From CAYHCE01 sp964355015 (GTDB lineage: Bacteria > Cyanobacteriota > Cyanobacteriia > PCC-6307 > Cyanobiaceae): a stretch of 38,354 nt of DNA. The notes under the pieces were generated by a model. It had not been told where the DNA came from. It saw nothing but the letters and a program-made list of their open reading frames with translations, and searched no databases. Positions 1 through 8,355 of the stretch are shown one piece after another. Each line of letters opens with the position of its first letter. Within the stretch, counting starts at the first letter, position 1. Location: positions 1-38,354 of the forward strand of contig CAYHCE010000029.1 of assembly GCA_964355015.1 (NCBI GenBank), given 5' to 3'. The position numbers and the translations under genes were made by a program.

Positions 1-1541
1 AGGAACAGGTCACCAGCATCACCCAGTTTTCCGACGTGCAGCCCACCGAGTGGGCCTACCAGGCACTCTCGAACCTGATCGAGCGCTACGGCTGCGTCGC
101 CGGCTATCCCGATGGCACCTTCCGTGGCAAGAAGCCGCTGAGCCGCTGGGAAGCCGCTGCCCTGCTGAACGCCTGCCTCGACCGGATCACCGAGGTGACC
201 GACGAGCTGCGTCGCCTGCTCAAGGAGTTCGAGAAGGAACTCGCCATCCTGCGTGGCCGCGTCGACAACCTCGAGGCCAAGGTGGGTGAGCTGGAGGCCA
301 ACCAGTTCTCCACCACCACCAAGCTGAGGGGTGTGGCCACCTTCACCATCGGCGGCAACAGCTACAGCGGCTCTGCCCGTCCCCTGGGCAACGACAGCGG
401 TCTTCCGAACAGCGAAAATCCCAAGTTCGCCGACACGGCAGCGGCTCAACAGGGTGCGATCGCGTTCAACTACAACCTCGATCTCTACCTCGACACCAGC
501 TTCACCGGCAAGGATCTGCTGCGCACCCGTCTGCGTGCCGGCAACTACGGCTCCAGCCCCTGGGGTGCCGCCAACCCCAACAACCTGGTCGGCCTGAACG
601 CCTTCGAGGTCTCGTTTGAAGGCCCCAGCGGTCCGGACAGCGTTGAAATCAACCGCCTGTTCTACCAGTTCCCGATCGGCAAGAACTTCACCGCCACGAT
701 CGGTGGCAAGGTCCGTCAGGACGACATGCTGGCCTTCTGGCCCAGCGTCTACCCGGCTGACACCGTTCTCGACATCTTCACCTATGGCGGCGCTCCCGGC
801 GCCTACCCCCTCACCCTCGGTTCCGGTGGTGGTATCTGGTGGAAGAGCGGCAATTTCAGCATCAGTGCCAACTACGTGGCCGTCAACGGCAACAGCGGCA
901 GCCCCAACCAGAACTTCTCCAATCCTGGTGGTATCGGTAACGAGTCTTCGGCTCAGACCGGCACCGCTCAGATCGGCTGGAACAATGCCAACTTCGGCTT
1001 TGCTGCCACCTACACCTACACCTCCCCTCAGGCTGGCCTCGCCGGTCTGTACGGCGGTAACGGCACCCCGCTGGCCAACCTGGGCTATCAGCTCTCCGAC
1101 AGCGTCAACTCCGTTGGCCTGAGTGGCTACTGGCAGCCCTCCAAGTCCGGCTGGCTTCCTTCGATCAGCCTCGGCTGGGGCCTCAACTCCCACAGCGCCA
1201 GCACGGCTTCGGCCGGTAGCCTGGCCAGTGCCATCGACGGCGCTCAGACCCAGTCCTGGTACGTGGGTCTGCAGTGGACGGACGTCTTCATCAAGGGCAA
1301 TGCCTTCGGCATGGCCGTGGGTCAGCCCACCTTCCTCACCTCTTCCGGAGACAACGACCTCCTCTCGCCCAACGACGGCAACTATGCCTGGGAGTGGTGG
1401 TATAAGTTCCAGGTCACCGACAACATCACCGTGACCCCCGCGGTCTTCTACCTGAGCGCTCCTCTGGGCCAGTTCCAGAAGGTCAGCAACGATTCCTTCA
1501 CCAACTTCGGCGGCCTCGTCAAGACCACCTTCAGGTTCTGA
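1..1541 (+). CDS. SLH-domain OprB-type porin, 5'-truncated by window edge
   Basis: This is the C-terminal part of a cyanobacterial outer-membrane porin. The reading frame is open from base 3, so the true start lies before the window; the GTG at 36 is internal by comparison with the complete paralogue at 1882. The visible part begins with an SLH domain (FSDVQPTEWAYQ, then YPDGTF and PLSRWEAA), which in this family anchors the porin to peptidoglycan. A short coiled coil follows (TDELRRLLKEFE to LEAKVGELEA), then a long beta-barrel region rich in Gly, Asn, Ser and aromatic residues. It ends in TTFRF with a terminal Phe, the usual signal for outer-membrane insertion. Role: passive uptake of small solutes or ions; the exact substrate cannot be read. 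It is followed by hairpins at 1558-1593 and 1653-1678, so it probably ends its own transcript. Confidence 0.93.
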   Translation, partial: EQVTSITQFSDVQPTEWAYQALSNLIERYGCVAGYPDGTFRGKKPLSRWEAAALLNACLDRITEVTDELRRLLKEFEKELAILRGRVDNLEAKVGELEANQFSTTTKLRGVATFTIGGNSYSGSARPLGNDSGLPNSENPKFADTAAAQQGAIAFNYNLDLYLDTSFTGKDLLRTRLRAGNYGSSPWGAANPNNLVGLNAFEVSFEGPSGPDSVEINRLFYQFPIGKNFTATIGGKVRQDDMLAFWPSVYPADTVLDIFTYGGAPGAYPLTLGSGGGIWWKSGNFSISANYVAVNGNSGSPNQNFSNPGGIGNESSAQTGTAQIGWNNANFGFAATYTYTSPQAGLAGLYGGNGTPLANLGYQLSDSVNSVGLSGYWQPSKSGWLPSISLGWGLNSHSASTASAGSLASAIDGAQTQSWYVGLQWTDVFIKGNAFGMAVGQPTFLTSSGDNDLLSPNDGNYAWEWWYKFQVTDNITVTPAVFYLSAPLGQFQKVSNDSFTNFGGLVKTTFRF

Positions 1542-1557
1542 TCCACTGATCAGAGTG

Positions 1558-1593
1558 AACTGGCTGGCGCCTCACACACTTCGTCAGCCAGTT
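1558..1593 (+). terminator. Hairpin just after first porin
   Basis: A perfect 9-bp inverted repeat (AACTGGCTG at 1558-1566, CAGCCAGTT at 1585-1593) lies 16 nt after the stop codon. The stem can extend inward by three more pairs, one of them G-U. It is followed by CTTTCCT rather than a clean T-run, so it is more likely a transcript-stabilising hairpin or weak terminator than the main stop. Confidence 0.5.
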
Positions 1594-1652
1594 CTTTCCT
1601 GAGCTCCAAGGCAAACCGCCTTCACTTCTCACCGGTTTCCTCGTTACAGCAG

Positions 1653-1678
1653 GCCGCGGTTGATTCCGCGGCTTTTTT
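1653..1678 (+). terminator. Rho-independent terminator of first porin gene
   Basis: GCCGCGG (1653-1659), a 6-nt loop and CCGCGGC (1666-1672) form a perfect 7-bp GC stem directly followed by six T (1673-1678). This is a classic intrinsic terminator, about 110 nt downstream of the porin stop codon. Confidence 0.85.
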
Positions 1679-1881
1679 CATGCTTTCACCCCATTGCGCC
1701 TGGGGGATGCCCTGTGCCGATTGAGGGCAGCTGAACTCTGCGGCAGGGGTGCAATCAAGGTGGTGTCGTGTTGCCTGCAACACATGCCCATGTAGCCGGG
1801 GTCGGGAGCGTGAATGCGGCCCCTCGTTACAATCTCGCAGTGCCCTTCTTGGGCCTTCCCTCAATTTGGTGTGAGGATCGA
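1679..1881 (+). promoter_or_regulatory. Leader and promoter region of second porin gene
   Basis: This is the rest of the 340-nt gap between the porins. A TACAAT hexamer at 1828-1833 is a good -10 box, without a convincing -35 at the right distance. GAGGA at 1873-1877 is a plausible ribosome binding site for the ATG at 1882. No credible gene or RNA structure is seen between the terminator and the -10. Confidence 0.4.
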
Positions 1882-3567
1882 ATGAAATTGTTCCAGCAGC
1901 TGCTGCTGGCACCTGCTGCGCTCGGACTGTTGGCCCCTATGGCCGCCTCCGCCGCAGACCTTGACCTTTCCGGTATCAACAAATACGCCGGCAAGCGGGA
2001 TCAGGTCACCAGTATCAGCCAGTTTTCCGATGTGCAGCCCACCGAGTGGGCCTACCAGGCACTCTCCAACCTGATCGAGCGCTACGGCTGCGTCGCCGGC
2101 TATCCCGATGGCACCTTCCGTGGCAAGAAGCCGCTGAGCCGCTGGGAAGCCGCCGCGCTGCTGAACGCCTGCCTCGATCGGATCACCGAGGTGACCGACG
2201 AGCTGCGCCGCCTGCTCAAGGAGTTCGAGGCCGAACTCGCCATCCTGCGGGGCCGGGTCGACCGGCTCGAGGCCAAGGTGGGTGAACTGGAGGCCACCCA
2301 GTTCTCCACCACCACCAAGCTGCAGGGTCAGGCCACCTTCGTGATCGGCGCCGTCGGCGCCAGCGGTGACCGCTCCGGTGCGGGCGTGTTCAGCTCCTCG
2401 CCAGCCTTTGCCAACCGCGATGCGGCCGCAAAGTACAACGCCCAGTTCGGAGCCACCACGTTCAGCTATGACCTGCGGCTCAACTTCCTCACCAGCTTCA
2501 CGGGCAAGGACCTCCTCTACACCCGTCTGCGTTCCGGTAACTTCGACAACGCCTTCAACGGCAATGGCCTGAACCTCACGGCCCTCGATGTGGCCAGCAA
2601 CGGCATTCCGAGCTCCGATTCGGTCGGCATCGACCGTCTCTACTACCGCTTCCCGGTTGGCAGGGATTTCACCTTTGTGGTGGGTCCCAAAGCCCGTAAC
2701 ACTGAGGCGCTGGCAGTCACTCCTGCCGTCTACGGCAGCGGCAAGGGCGATCGCATCCTTGATCTGTTCAGCCTCTACGGTGCTCCCGGCGTCTACAACA
2801 AGGCCACCGGCTCCCTGCTCGGCGGGATCTGGAAGCAGAATGTCAAGAAGGGTCAGGGTGCCTTCAGCTTCTCGGCCAGCTACGTCGCCCAGCAGGGCAA
2901 CGTCGGTGCCGTCTTCGATGGCAACGACAACGTCTGCTCCAGCGCAGAAGGTGGCATCGGGACGGATTGTGCCCGCGGCAGCTTCCTCACCCAGCTCAAC
3001 TACACGGCTCCCCAATGGAACGTGTCGCTGGCCTACCGCTACGGCCAGCAGAACACCAACTTCCGCCGGGGGACGAACTTCGTCGCTCAGAATTCCTGGT
3101 TCCTGGTCAACGGCGAATCCAACAGCTTTGCTGCCAACGCCTACTGGCAGCCGAAGACCAGTGGTTGGTTTCCCTCCATCAGCCTCGGCTGGGGCCTCAA
3201 CAGCCTCTCCGGCAATGACAGGAACGCCCTCGGCCTGGAGTACGTCCAGCCCTACGTGAAGGAGAGCCAGAGCTGGTTCGTCGGCCTGCAGTGGAACGAC
3301 GTGTTCGCCAAGGGCAACTCCGCCGGTATGGCCGTCGGTCAGCCCGTCTTCGCCACGGCCCTGTCCCGTGGCACGGATGATACGGGGAACACCACGCCCA
3401 GCGATGGCAACTACGCCTGGGAATGGTGGTACAAGTTCCAGGTGACCGACAACATTTCGGTGACTCCGGCCATGTTCTATCTGAGCCGGCCCCTCGGACA
3501 GCTCACCGGCAACGGCAGCACCTTCAGCACCCTGGGCGGTCTCGTTCAGACCACCTTCCGGTTCTGA
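1882..3567 (+). CDS. SLH-domain OprB-type porin, complete
   Basis: A complete 561-residue outer-membrane porin and paralogue of the gene at 1-1541. The ATG at 1882 is chosen because it follows GAGGA and gives a clean signal peptide (MKLFQQLLLAPAALGLLAPM, cleavage probably after ASA near residue 24). Order of parts: signal peptide, SLH domain about residues 48-102, coiled coil about 103-135, then the barrel to the terminal Phe. The SLH and coil part is almost identical to the upstream copy, while the barrel differs, including an insertion with two Cys (NVCSS and GTDCARG) absent from the first copy. The family forms the main diffusion pores of the cyanobacterial outer membrane. It has its own putative promoter and terminator, so the two copies could be expressed separately. 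Confidence 0.95.
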   Translation: MKLFQQLLLAPAALGLLAPMAASAADLDLSGINKYAGKRDQVTSISQFSDVQPTEWAYQALSNLIERYGCVAGYPDGTFRGKKPLSRWEAAALLNACLDRITEVTDELRRLLKEFEAELAILRGRVDRLEAKVGELEATQFSTTTKLQGQATFVIGAVGASGDRSGAGVFSSSPAFANRDAAAKYNAQFGATTFSYDLRLNFLTSFTGKDLLYTRLRSGNFDNAFNGNGLNLTALDVASNGIPSSDSVGIDRLYYRFPVGRDFTFVVGPKARNTEALAVTPAVYGSGKGDRILDLFSLYGAPGVYNKATGSLLGGIWKQNVKKGQGAFSFSASYVAQQGNVGAVFDGNDNVCSSAEGGIGTDCARGSFLTQLNYTAPQWNVSLAYRYGQQNTNFRRGTNFVAQNSWFLVNGESNSFAANAYWQPKTSGWFPSISLGWGLNSLSGNDRNALGLEYVQPYVKESQSWFVGLQWNDVFAKGNSAGMAVGQPVFATALSRGTDDTGNTTPSDGNYAWEWWYKFQVTDNISVTPAMFYLSRPLGQLTGNGSTFSTLGGLVQTTFRF

Positions 3568-3623
3568 TCGGCGGCGGCTCCGGCCGCGGCACGCCACCAA
3601 CAAGGCTCCTCACACACCACCTG

Positions 3624-3645
3624 CCCCCCTTCAAGGGGGGTTTTT
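3624..3645 (+). terminator. Rho-independent terminator of second porin gene
   Basis: Six C (3624-3629), loop TTCAA and six G (3635-3640) are followed directly by five T (3641-3645). It lies 56 nt after the porin stop codon. Its position argues against an ATG at 3647 as the start of the next gene. Confidence 0.85.
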
Positions 3646-3697
3646 CATGCGCTGGCCGCCCCCGGCGGGGATGATGGGCCGAGCACCACCGCCTGCG

Positions 3698-4378
3698 ATG
3701 GCCTCCTCCGCCCGCCCCGATTTCTACGCCGTGCTCGGGGTGGCGGCCGCGGCCAGCACCGCTGAGATCAAATCGGCCTACCGGGCCCTGGTCAAGCAGC
3801 ACCATCCCGACGCGGGGGGTGATGACAGGATCATCCTGGCGTTGAATGCCGCCTGGGAGGTGCTCGGCGATGGCGAGAAGCGCCGCCGCTACGATCAGTG
3901 CCGGCAGCCCGCCTCGGCCTTCCCCTCAGCGGCCACTCCGCCGCCGGGACGCCCCCACCATCCCGCTGGCTCCGCCCGCGATGGTGAACTGCTGATCTGG
4001 CTCCAGCACGTTTACGCCCCGATCGATCGGCTGCTGGGCCAGGTGATCAATCCCTTCCCGGCCCAGCTGCGTGAGCTGTCGGCGGACCCTTACGACGACG
4101 GACTGATGGAGGCTTTCTGTGGCTTCCTGGAGCAGAGCAAGGCCAGGCTCGAGAAGGTGGAGGCGCTCTACCGCTCCCTGCCCTGCCCTGCGGCCGCCAA
4201 GGGTTTCGGCCTCAGCCTCTACCACTGCCTCGGCCAGGTGCAGGACGCCTTGATCGAGCTGGAGCGCTACACCCTGGGTTATGTGGACAGCTACCTGCAC
4301 GACGGCAGGGAGATGCTGCGGGAAGCGAAGCGACGGCGCGGCCGCCTGCAGGAGGAGCGCCGCCGGCTGGAGATCTGA
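3698..4378 (+). CDS. DnaJ-domain protein
   Basis: A protein of about 226 residues with an N-terminal J domain and an uncharacterised helical C-terminal half. The J domain runs from PDFYAVLGVA through the diagnostic HPD triad (residues 36-38 in KQHHPDAGG) to GDGEKRRRYDQ near residue 70. J domains stimulate the ATPase of Hsp70 (DnaK) and bring clients to it. The G/F region, zinc finger and substrate-binding domain of true DnaJ are missing, so this is a specialised type III J protein. The start at 3698 (MASSARPDF) is preferred; in-frame ATGs at 3647 and 3671 would add an unconserved Pro-rich tail, and 3647 abuts the porin terminator. The C-terminal half (about 105-226) is Leu/Glu/Arg-rich and may contact the client. 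It converges with ndhO at a 19-nt gap. Confidence 0.85.
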   Translation: MASSARPDFYAVLGVAAAASTAEIKSAYRALVKQHHPDAGGDDRIILALNAAWEVLGDGEKRRRYDQCRQPASAFPSAATPPPGRPHHPAGSARDGELLIWLQHVYAPIDRLLGQVINPFPAQLRELSADPYDDGLMEAFCGFLEQSKARLEKVEALYRSLPCPAAAKGFGLSLYHCLGQVQDALIELERYTLGYVDSYLHDGREMLREAKRRRGRLQEERRRLEI

Positions 4379-4397
4379 GGGGGGCTCCGCCGGGGCT

Positions 4398-4625
4398 TCA
4401 GCAGGGTTCGAGCTGGTCGAGCCGCAGCCAGACGTCCGGCACGGGCAGGCGCCAGCGCAGCTGGGCGTAGGAGCCTTTGATCGCCAGCACCTCGCCGGGT
4501 CCATCGAACAGATAGTCCGGCGGGGAGGGATCGCTCGCCGCCGCCTCCAGGCTGCCGGCATAGGCGGCCGCGTTCACCTTGACCAGGCTTCCTTTCTTGA
4601 TCGCGGCTGCGGGAGTTTCGGCCAT
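4398..4625 (-). CDS. ndhO: NAD(P)H-quinone oxidoreductase subunit O
   Basis: A 75-residue protein matching the small cyanobacterial/plastid NDH-1 subunit NdhO. Recognisable parts are IKKGSLVKV, SLEAAASDPSPPDYLF, GPGEVLAIKG and the C-terminal VPDVWLRLDQLE. NdhO lies on the stromal/cytoplasmic face of the thylakoid NDH-1 complex, which takes electrons from reduced ferredoxin for cyclic electron flow, respiration and CO2 uptake. The length fits the family (about 70-80). The ATG at 4625 gives the normal N-terminus; longer upstream extensions in this frame run into the divergent antiporter gene and are rejected. The 57-nt gap to the antiporter start must hold both promoters. The unlinked crr7 gene at 17233 also belongs to NDH-1 biology. 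Confidence 0.9.
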   Translation of the reverse strand: MAETPAAAIKKGSLVKVNAAAYAGSLEAAASDPSPPDYLFDGPGEVLAIKGSYAQLRWRLPVPDVWLRLDQLEPC

Positions 4626-4682
4626 CAGGCGGGAAATGTGACACAGGCAGGCTAGAACCGCCTCGACTGTGTTGGCACCCCC

Positions 4683-5930
4683 GTGAGCACGACCCTGGCC
4701 CTGGCGCTGGCGGTGTTCGGGGCCCTGTTGCTTGCCGCCGTTCTGCTCGATTCGCTTGCCGTCAAGGTCCGTGTGCCCGGCATCCTGCTGGTGCTCGTGC
4801 TGGGGTTGCTCACCGATAACAATCTGGAGGCGTTGCCCGGTGACCCCCTGCCGCTGCTCAGCCTCGCCAAAGCTGAGGAGGTGGCCCAGGTGGCTTTGGT
4901 GCTGGTGCTCTTCTTCGGTGGACTCACCACGAACTGGCGCCGGGTCCGCTCCGTTCTCCGGCCGGCCACCCGCCTGGCCACCGCCGGCTCCCTGATCACC
5001 GCCCTGTTGTTGATGGGCGTGGTGCTGGGGTTCCAGCATCTCCCCGGCGGGGAGTTCCCCACCAGCCTGCCGCTGGCGCTGTTCGTCGGAGCGATGGTCT
5101 GCAGCACCGATGCCTCGGCGGTGCTGGCCATGCTGCGTCCCCTCTCCGACCGGCTGCCGCTGCGGCTGCTCGCCCTGATCGAGGTGGAATCGGCGGTGAA
5201 CGACCCGGTGGCGGTGGTGTTCTCGGGCCTCGCTCTCGCCATGGCCGGGGGGGCTGCCACAGCCCCATCCGGACTGGTGATCGATGTGGTGCGCCAGTTC
5301 CTGTTGGGTGGTCTGCTGGGCTTCATGGGCGGCAGCGTCGCCCGGTACCTGCTAGCGAAGCACCGCGGCAGGGCCGGCCCCTCCGTGCTGGCGGTGATGA
5401 GCCTGGCGGAACTGCTGCTGCTGGTGGGGGCCACCGAACTGCTCGGCGGCAGTGGCCTGCTGGCGGCTTTCATCGCCGGCCTGGTGCTGGGCAACAGCCC
5501 GGACGGGGATCAGCCGGCCCTGGAGGAGGCCCATGCCGGCTTCACCAAGATGGCCGAACTGCTGCTGTTCCTCTGCATGGGGTTGGTGGTGGATCCCCAG
5601 GAGGTGGTGCAGGCCTTCGGCTGGGCAGTGATGTTGTTCCTGGCGATGCTGCTGGCGCGCTGGCTGATGGTGCAGGGGATGCTGGTGGGCTCGGGCTACA
5701 GCCAGGCCGAGAAACTGTTCGTTGGCATGGCCGGTCTGCGGGGTGCCGTGCCGATCGCCATGGCGATCCAGGCCGCCGCCAGCGGCGTGCCCTGGGGTCA
5801 CCTGATGCCGCCTCTGGCCCTCGGGGTGGTGCTGCTGGGCCTGCTGGGTCAGGGCTTCGCCCTGGTTCCCCTGGCCCGTCGCCTGGGTCTCACCACGCCC
5901 CTGCCGGCCTTGGCCGACCCTGGCTCCTAG
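4683..5930 (+). CDS. Cation:proton antiporter, CPA1/NhaP type
   Basis: A 415-residue integral membrane protein with about 12 hydrophobic segments, the size of NhaP-type Na+(K+)/H+ antiporters without a long cytoplasmic tail. Diagnostic motifs are STDASAV (residues 141-147) and ESAVNDPVAVVF (169-180), whose Asn-Asp pair (173-174) binds the ion in CPA1 exchangers. A later segment, GMAGLRGAVPIAMA, also matches the family. It would exchange protons for Na+ or K+ across the cytoplasmic or thylakoid membrane for pH and ion balance; selectivity cannot be read. The start is GTG at 4683, just before the first membrane segment. It is divergent from ndhO and is followed after 29 nt by the epimerase gene. 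Confidence 0.88.
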   Translation: MSTTLALALAVFGALLLAAVLLDSLAVKVRVPGILLVLVLGLLTDNNLEALPGDPLPLLSLAKAEEVAQVALVLVLFFGGLTTNWRRVRSVLRPATRLATAGSLITALLLMGVVLGFQHLPGGEFPTSLPLALFVGAMVCSTDASAVLAMLRPLSDRLPLRLLALIEVESAVNDPVAVVFSGLALAMAGGAATAPSGLVIDVVRQFLLGGLLGFMGGSVARYLLAKHRGRAGPSVLAVMSLAELLLLVGATELLGGSGLLAAFIAGLVLGNSPDGDQPALEEAHAGFTKMAELLLFLCMGLVVDPQEVVQAFGWAVMLFLAMLLARWLMVQGMLVGSGYSQAEKLFVGMAGLRGAVPIAMAIQAAASGVPWGHLMPPLALGVVLLGLLGQGFALVPLARRLGLTTPLPALADPGS

Positions 5931-5959
5931 CCTGGGATCACCTTGGGGGAACCATTGCC

Positions 5960-6895
5960 ATGCGCCTGCTTCTGCTGGGTTGCACGGGGTTCATCGGGCG
6001 GGCCCTGGTTCCCCTCCTGCTGGAGCGGGGCCATTCCTGCAGCGTGGTGAGCCGCCGGCCAGGCAGCCTCGATGGCCTGCAGCATCCCCGGCTGGATCGG
6101 CTCGTGGCCGACCCCGCCCTGGCGGCCAGCTGGAAGCAGCCCCAGCTGGGCCAGGCTCTGGCGCAGGCCGAGGGGGTGGTGAACCTGGCCGGGGAGCCGA
6201 TCGCCGACAAGCGCTGGACGGCCGAGCATGTCCGCCTGCTGGTCGACAGCCGCCTGCAGACCACCAGGCTGCTGGTGGAGGCGATGGCGTCCCAGCCGCG
6301 CCCGCCGGCGGTGCTGGTCAACGGTTCGGCGGTGGGCTACTACGGCACCAGCCTGGAGCAGCAGTTCAGCGAAGCGAGCCCGCCCGCCGACGATGTTCTC
6401 GGCCGCCTCTGCCGCCAGTGGGAGTCGGCGGCGGATGGGGCGGCGGCCTTCTGCAGGGTGGTGAAATTGCGGATCGGCATCGTGCTCGGCGCCGATGGCG
6501 GAGCCCTCGGCAAGATGCTGCCGGTGTTCCGCGCCGGTCTCGGCGGGCCGATCGGCTCGGGCGGCCAGTGGATGAGCTGGATCGAGCGCACCGATCTCTG
6601 CGCCCTGATCGCGACCGCACTGGAGGATCCCGCCTACGTGGGCGTCTACAACGCCGTGGCCCCCGAGCCCGTGACCATGACGGCGTTCGCTTCGGCGCTG
6701 GGGCGGGTCCTCAACCGTCCCAGCCTCCTGCCCGTTCCCGCCCCCCTGCTGCAGCTTCTGCTCGGCGACGGTGCCCGGGTGGTGCTCGAAGGTCAGCGGG
6801 TGCTTCCCCAGCGCCTGCAGCAGCAGGGCTTCAGCTTCCGCTACCCGGCCCTCGCCACGGCCCTCGCCGCTGCCACCAGCCCAGCACCCCGCTGA
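5960..6895 (+). CDS. TIGR01777 family NAD(P)-dependent epimerase
   Basis: A 311-residue Rossmann-fold protein of the extended SDR superfamily, TIGR01777 (YfcH) branch. The N-terminus has the nucleotide-binding pattern GCTGFIGRALVP. NLAGEPIADKRWT and VLVNGSAVGYYG are typical of the family, the latter carrying the Tyr of the active-site region. The C-terminal part (YNAVAPEPVTMTAFASALG to about residue 300) fits the DUF1731 domain found at the end of this family. Some members are annotated as SulA-like division inhibitors, but the biochemical role is unknown. The ATG at 5960 starts directly at the Rossmann fold. Its last 65 nt overlap the 3' end of the opposite-strand gene 6831-7115. Confidence 0.88.
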   Translation: MRLLLLGCTGFIGRALVPLLLERGHSCSVVSRRPGSLDGLQHPRLDRLVADPALAASWKQPQLGQALAQAEGVVNLAGEPIADKRWTAEHVRLLVDSRLQTTRLLVEAMASQPRPPAVLVNGSAVGYYGTSLEQQFSEASPPADDVLGRLCRQWESAADGAAAFCRVVKLRIGIVLGADGGALGKMLPVFRAGLGGPIGSGGQWMSWIERTDLCALIATALEDPAYVGVYNAVAPEPVTMTAFASALGRVLNRPSLLPVPAPLLQLLLGDGARVVLEGQRVLPQRLQQQGFSFRYPALATALAAATSPAPR

Positions 6896-7115
6896 GCAGG
6901 GCCGCGCCCATCAGCAGACCGATCGCCGGGGTGAACAGGGGCTGCCACAGCCGCTGGAACAGGCGCAGCGGCGCGTCCAGCTGGCGGCTGTGCAGGGCCA
7001 CCGCCAGGGCGAACCACACGGCAGCACCGATCACCAGGAACACATCGGCCACCAGCAGGGTGTCGATCCAGCGCTTCAGCCGCTGCGGCCAGGGCAGGGA
7101 GGGAGCGTCAGTCAT
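6831..7115 (-). CDS. Small conserved-looking membrane protein
   Basis: A 94-residue protein with two predicted membrane helices (about residues 20-42, LLVADVFLVIGAAVWFALAV, and 62-78, LFTPAIGLLMGAALLSGVLG) and a basic Gly/Arg-rich C-terminus. I do not recognise the family. The ATG at 7115 overlaps the end of the upstream lipid-A-disaccharide-synthase-like gene by 8 nt, which supports expression as part of the minus-strand run 8810-6831. The 3' end overlaps the convergent epimerase gene by 65 nt, so the last 20 or so residues are constrained by the other strand. It may assist its neighbour at the membrane, but that is inference. Confidence 0.65.
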   Translation of the reverse strand: MTDAPSLPWPQRLKRWIDTLLVADVFLVIGAAVWFALAVALHSRQLDAPLRLFQRLWQPLFTPAIGLLMGAALLSGVLGWWQRRGPWRGPGSGS

Positions 7116-8355
7116 CGAGCACCTTGAGGATCTGCCGCGCCATCCTGGCCGCTCCACCCGGCCCGCCGATCCGCTCCAGGCCGTTGGCGCGGCAGCGTGC
7201 CGCCAGGGCCGATCCCTTCAGTTCCTCCAGCAGCGACGCCGCCAGCCGGGCCGTGCCGCTCAGGCTGGTCTCGGAGCCCGGCTCCCCCGCACTGCAGGCC
7301 AGTGATGGACCCAGCAGCCGTCGCTGGGCCTCGGCGAAGCTCGGGGTGAACTGGGGGCCCGATCCGGCCAGCTGCAGCACGGGCTTGCCCAGTCCCACAC
7401 ACTGTTCCGCCGCCGTACCGGTCATCGAGAGCAGCAGGTCGCACTGCTGCACCACAGCCGGGAAGCGACCCCAGTGCAGCTGCAGCACCAGGCGACCGTG
7501 CCGCAGCCGATCGCCCTCCAGCTGCCAGCCGAGCGGCGCGGCCAGCCGGCCCACCTGATCCGGTTCGAGAGCGCGCACGAGCGCGGCGTGCAGCTGCAGC
7601 CGTTCCCGTTCCTGCAGGGTGGCGGGCAGCCGGACCAGCACCTGCAGCATCAGCTCCAGGTTGCGCAGGGCCTCCGGCAGGCGGCTGCCCGGCAGCAGTC
7701 CCAGCCGCTGGGGCCGTGCGCCGGCCACCGGGGCATCCGGTTCACCAGCGTCGTCCGCCAGGGGGGCGGCCGCTTCCAGGGCTCGATCGAGAAAGGGATT
7801 GCCGAGGAAGTCCACCGGTCGGCCCAGTTGGCGGGTCAGATCGACGGCGGTGAAGGCGTCGCGGCTGAACACCCTGCGAAAACGGGGGCTGCGCAGGCAG
7901 GGGCCGCAGGGCCAGGGCAGCCGCAGCTTTCCCTCGTAATGGCTGGAGTAGGCCACCAGGTAGGTGACCACCTCCCGCCCGCTGCACCAGGCCGCCGCCA
8001 CGGGGATCACATCGCCGATCACCACCACCAGATCGGCCCGGGGTGCCAGCCGCAGGAACAGGCACAGACGCCCGATCAGATAGGTCACCTGCCCCTGGAA
8101 CAGTTCCGTGAGCCGGCCGATCAGACTGGTGTAGCCCAGCCCGCCGGTACTGAAGTCGCGGGGGCGTCCCAGCACGCTCACCCCCGCCTGGCGGTAGGCC
8201 GACCCCAGGCCCACCAGGGGCAGGGCCACCACGTCCAGCCCCCAGGCCTGCAGCTCCTGCCCGATCAGGCCGCCACTGAGATCTTCGCCATGCCCATTGC
8301 TGAGCAGCAGCACCCGTTTTGGTGCGCTGTCGGCACCACGCGCCGGCTGTCTCAC
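7108..8355 (-). CDS. Lipid-A-disaccharide-synthase-related protein
   Basis: A 415-residue GT-B-like protein. The start (RVLLLSNGHGEDLSGGLIGQEL) and later stretches (ADLVVVIGDVIPVAAAW, QRLGLLPGSRLPEALRN, DLLLSMTGTAAEQCVGLGKPVLQLAG) match the cyanobacterial/plant LpxB-related family TIGR03492. True LpxB joins UDP-diacylglucosamine to lipid X in lipid A synthesis. Picocyanobacteria have unusual LPS, and I see no other lpx gene here, so the actual acceptor is uncertain; UDP-sugar transfer at the membrane is the best general guess. The start is GTG at 8355, overlapping the stop of the TPR gene as GTGA, a sign of translational coupling. The small membrane protein follows with an 8-nt overlap. Confidence 0.85.
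   Translation of the reverse strand: MRQPARGADSAPKRVLLLSNGHGEDLSGGLIGQELQAWGLDVVALPLVGLGSAYRQAGVSVLGRPRDFSTGGLGYTSLIGRLTELFQGQVTYLIGRLCLFLRLAPRADLVVVIGDVIPVAAAWCSGREVVTYLVAYSSHYEGKLRLPWPCGPCLRSPRFRRVFSRDAFTAVDLTRQLGRPVDFLGNPFLDRALEAAAPLADDAGEPDAPVAGARPQRLGLLPGSRLPEALRNLELMLQVLVRLPATLQERERLQLHAALVRALEPDQVGRLAAPLGWQLEGDRLRHGRLVLQLHWGRFPAVVQQCDLLLSMTGTAAEQCVGLGKPVLQLAGSGPQFTPSFAEAQRRLLGPSLACSAGEPGSETSLSGTARLAASLLEELKGSALAARCRANGLERIGGPGGAARMARQILKVLDD

Noticed and set aside
456..463. HIP1-like GCGATCGC palindrome (also 25177-25184)
   Set aside because: Only isolated copies were noticed, both inside genes, so there is no sign of HIP1 enrichment or special function here.
1861..3603. 580-codon open frame opposite the second porin gene
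   Set aside because: It is a shadow of the porin in high-GC DNA; its product is low complexity in Gly, Glu and Ala with no recognisable domain.
4652..5494. Long open frame opposite the antiporter gene
   Set aside because: The product is Ser/Arg/Thr-rich without domains, and the antiporter on the other strand has clear CPA1 motifs.
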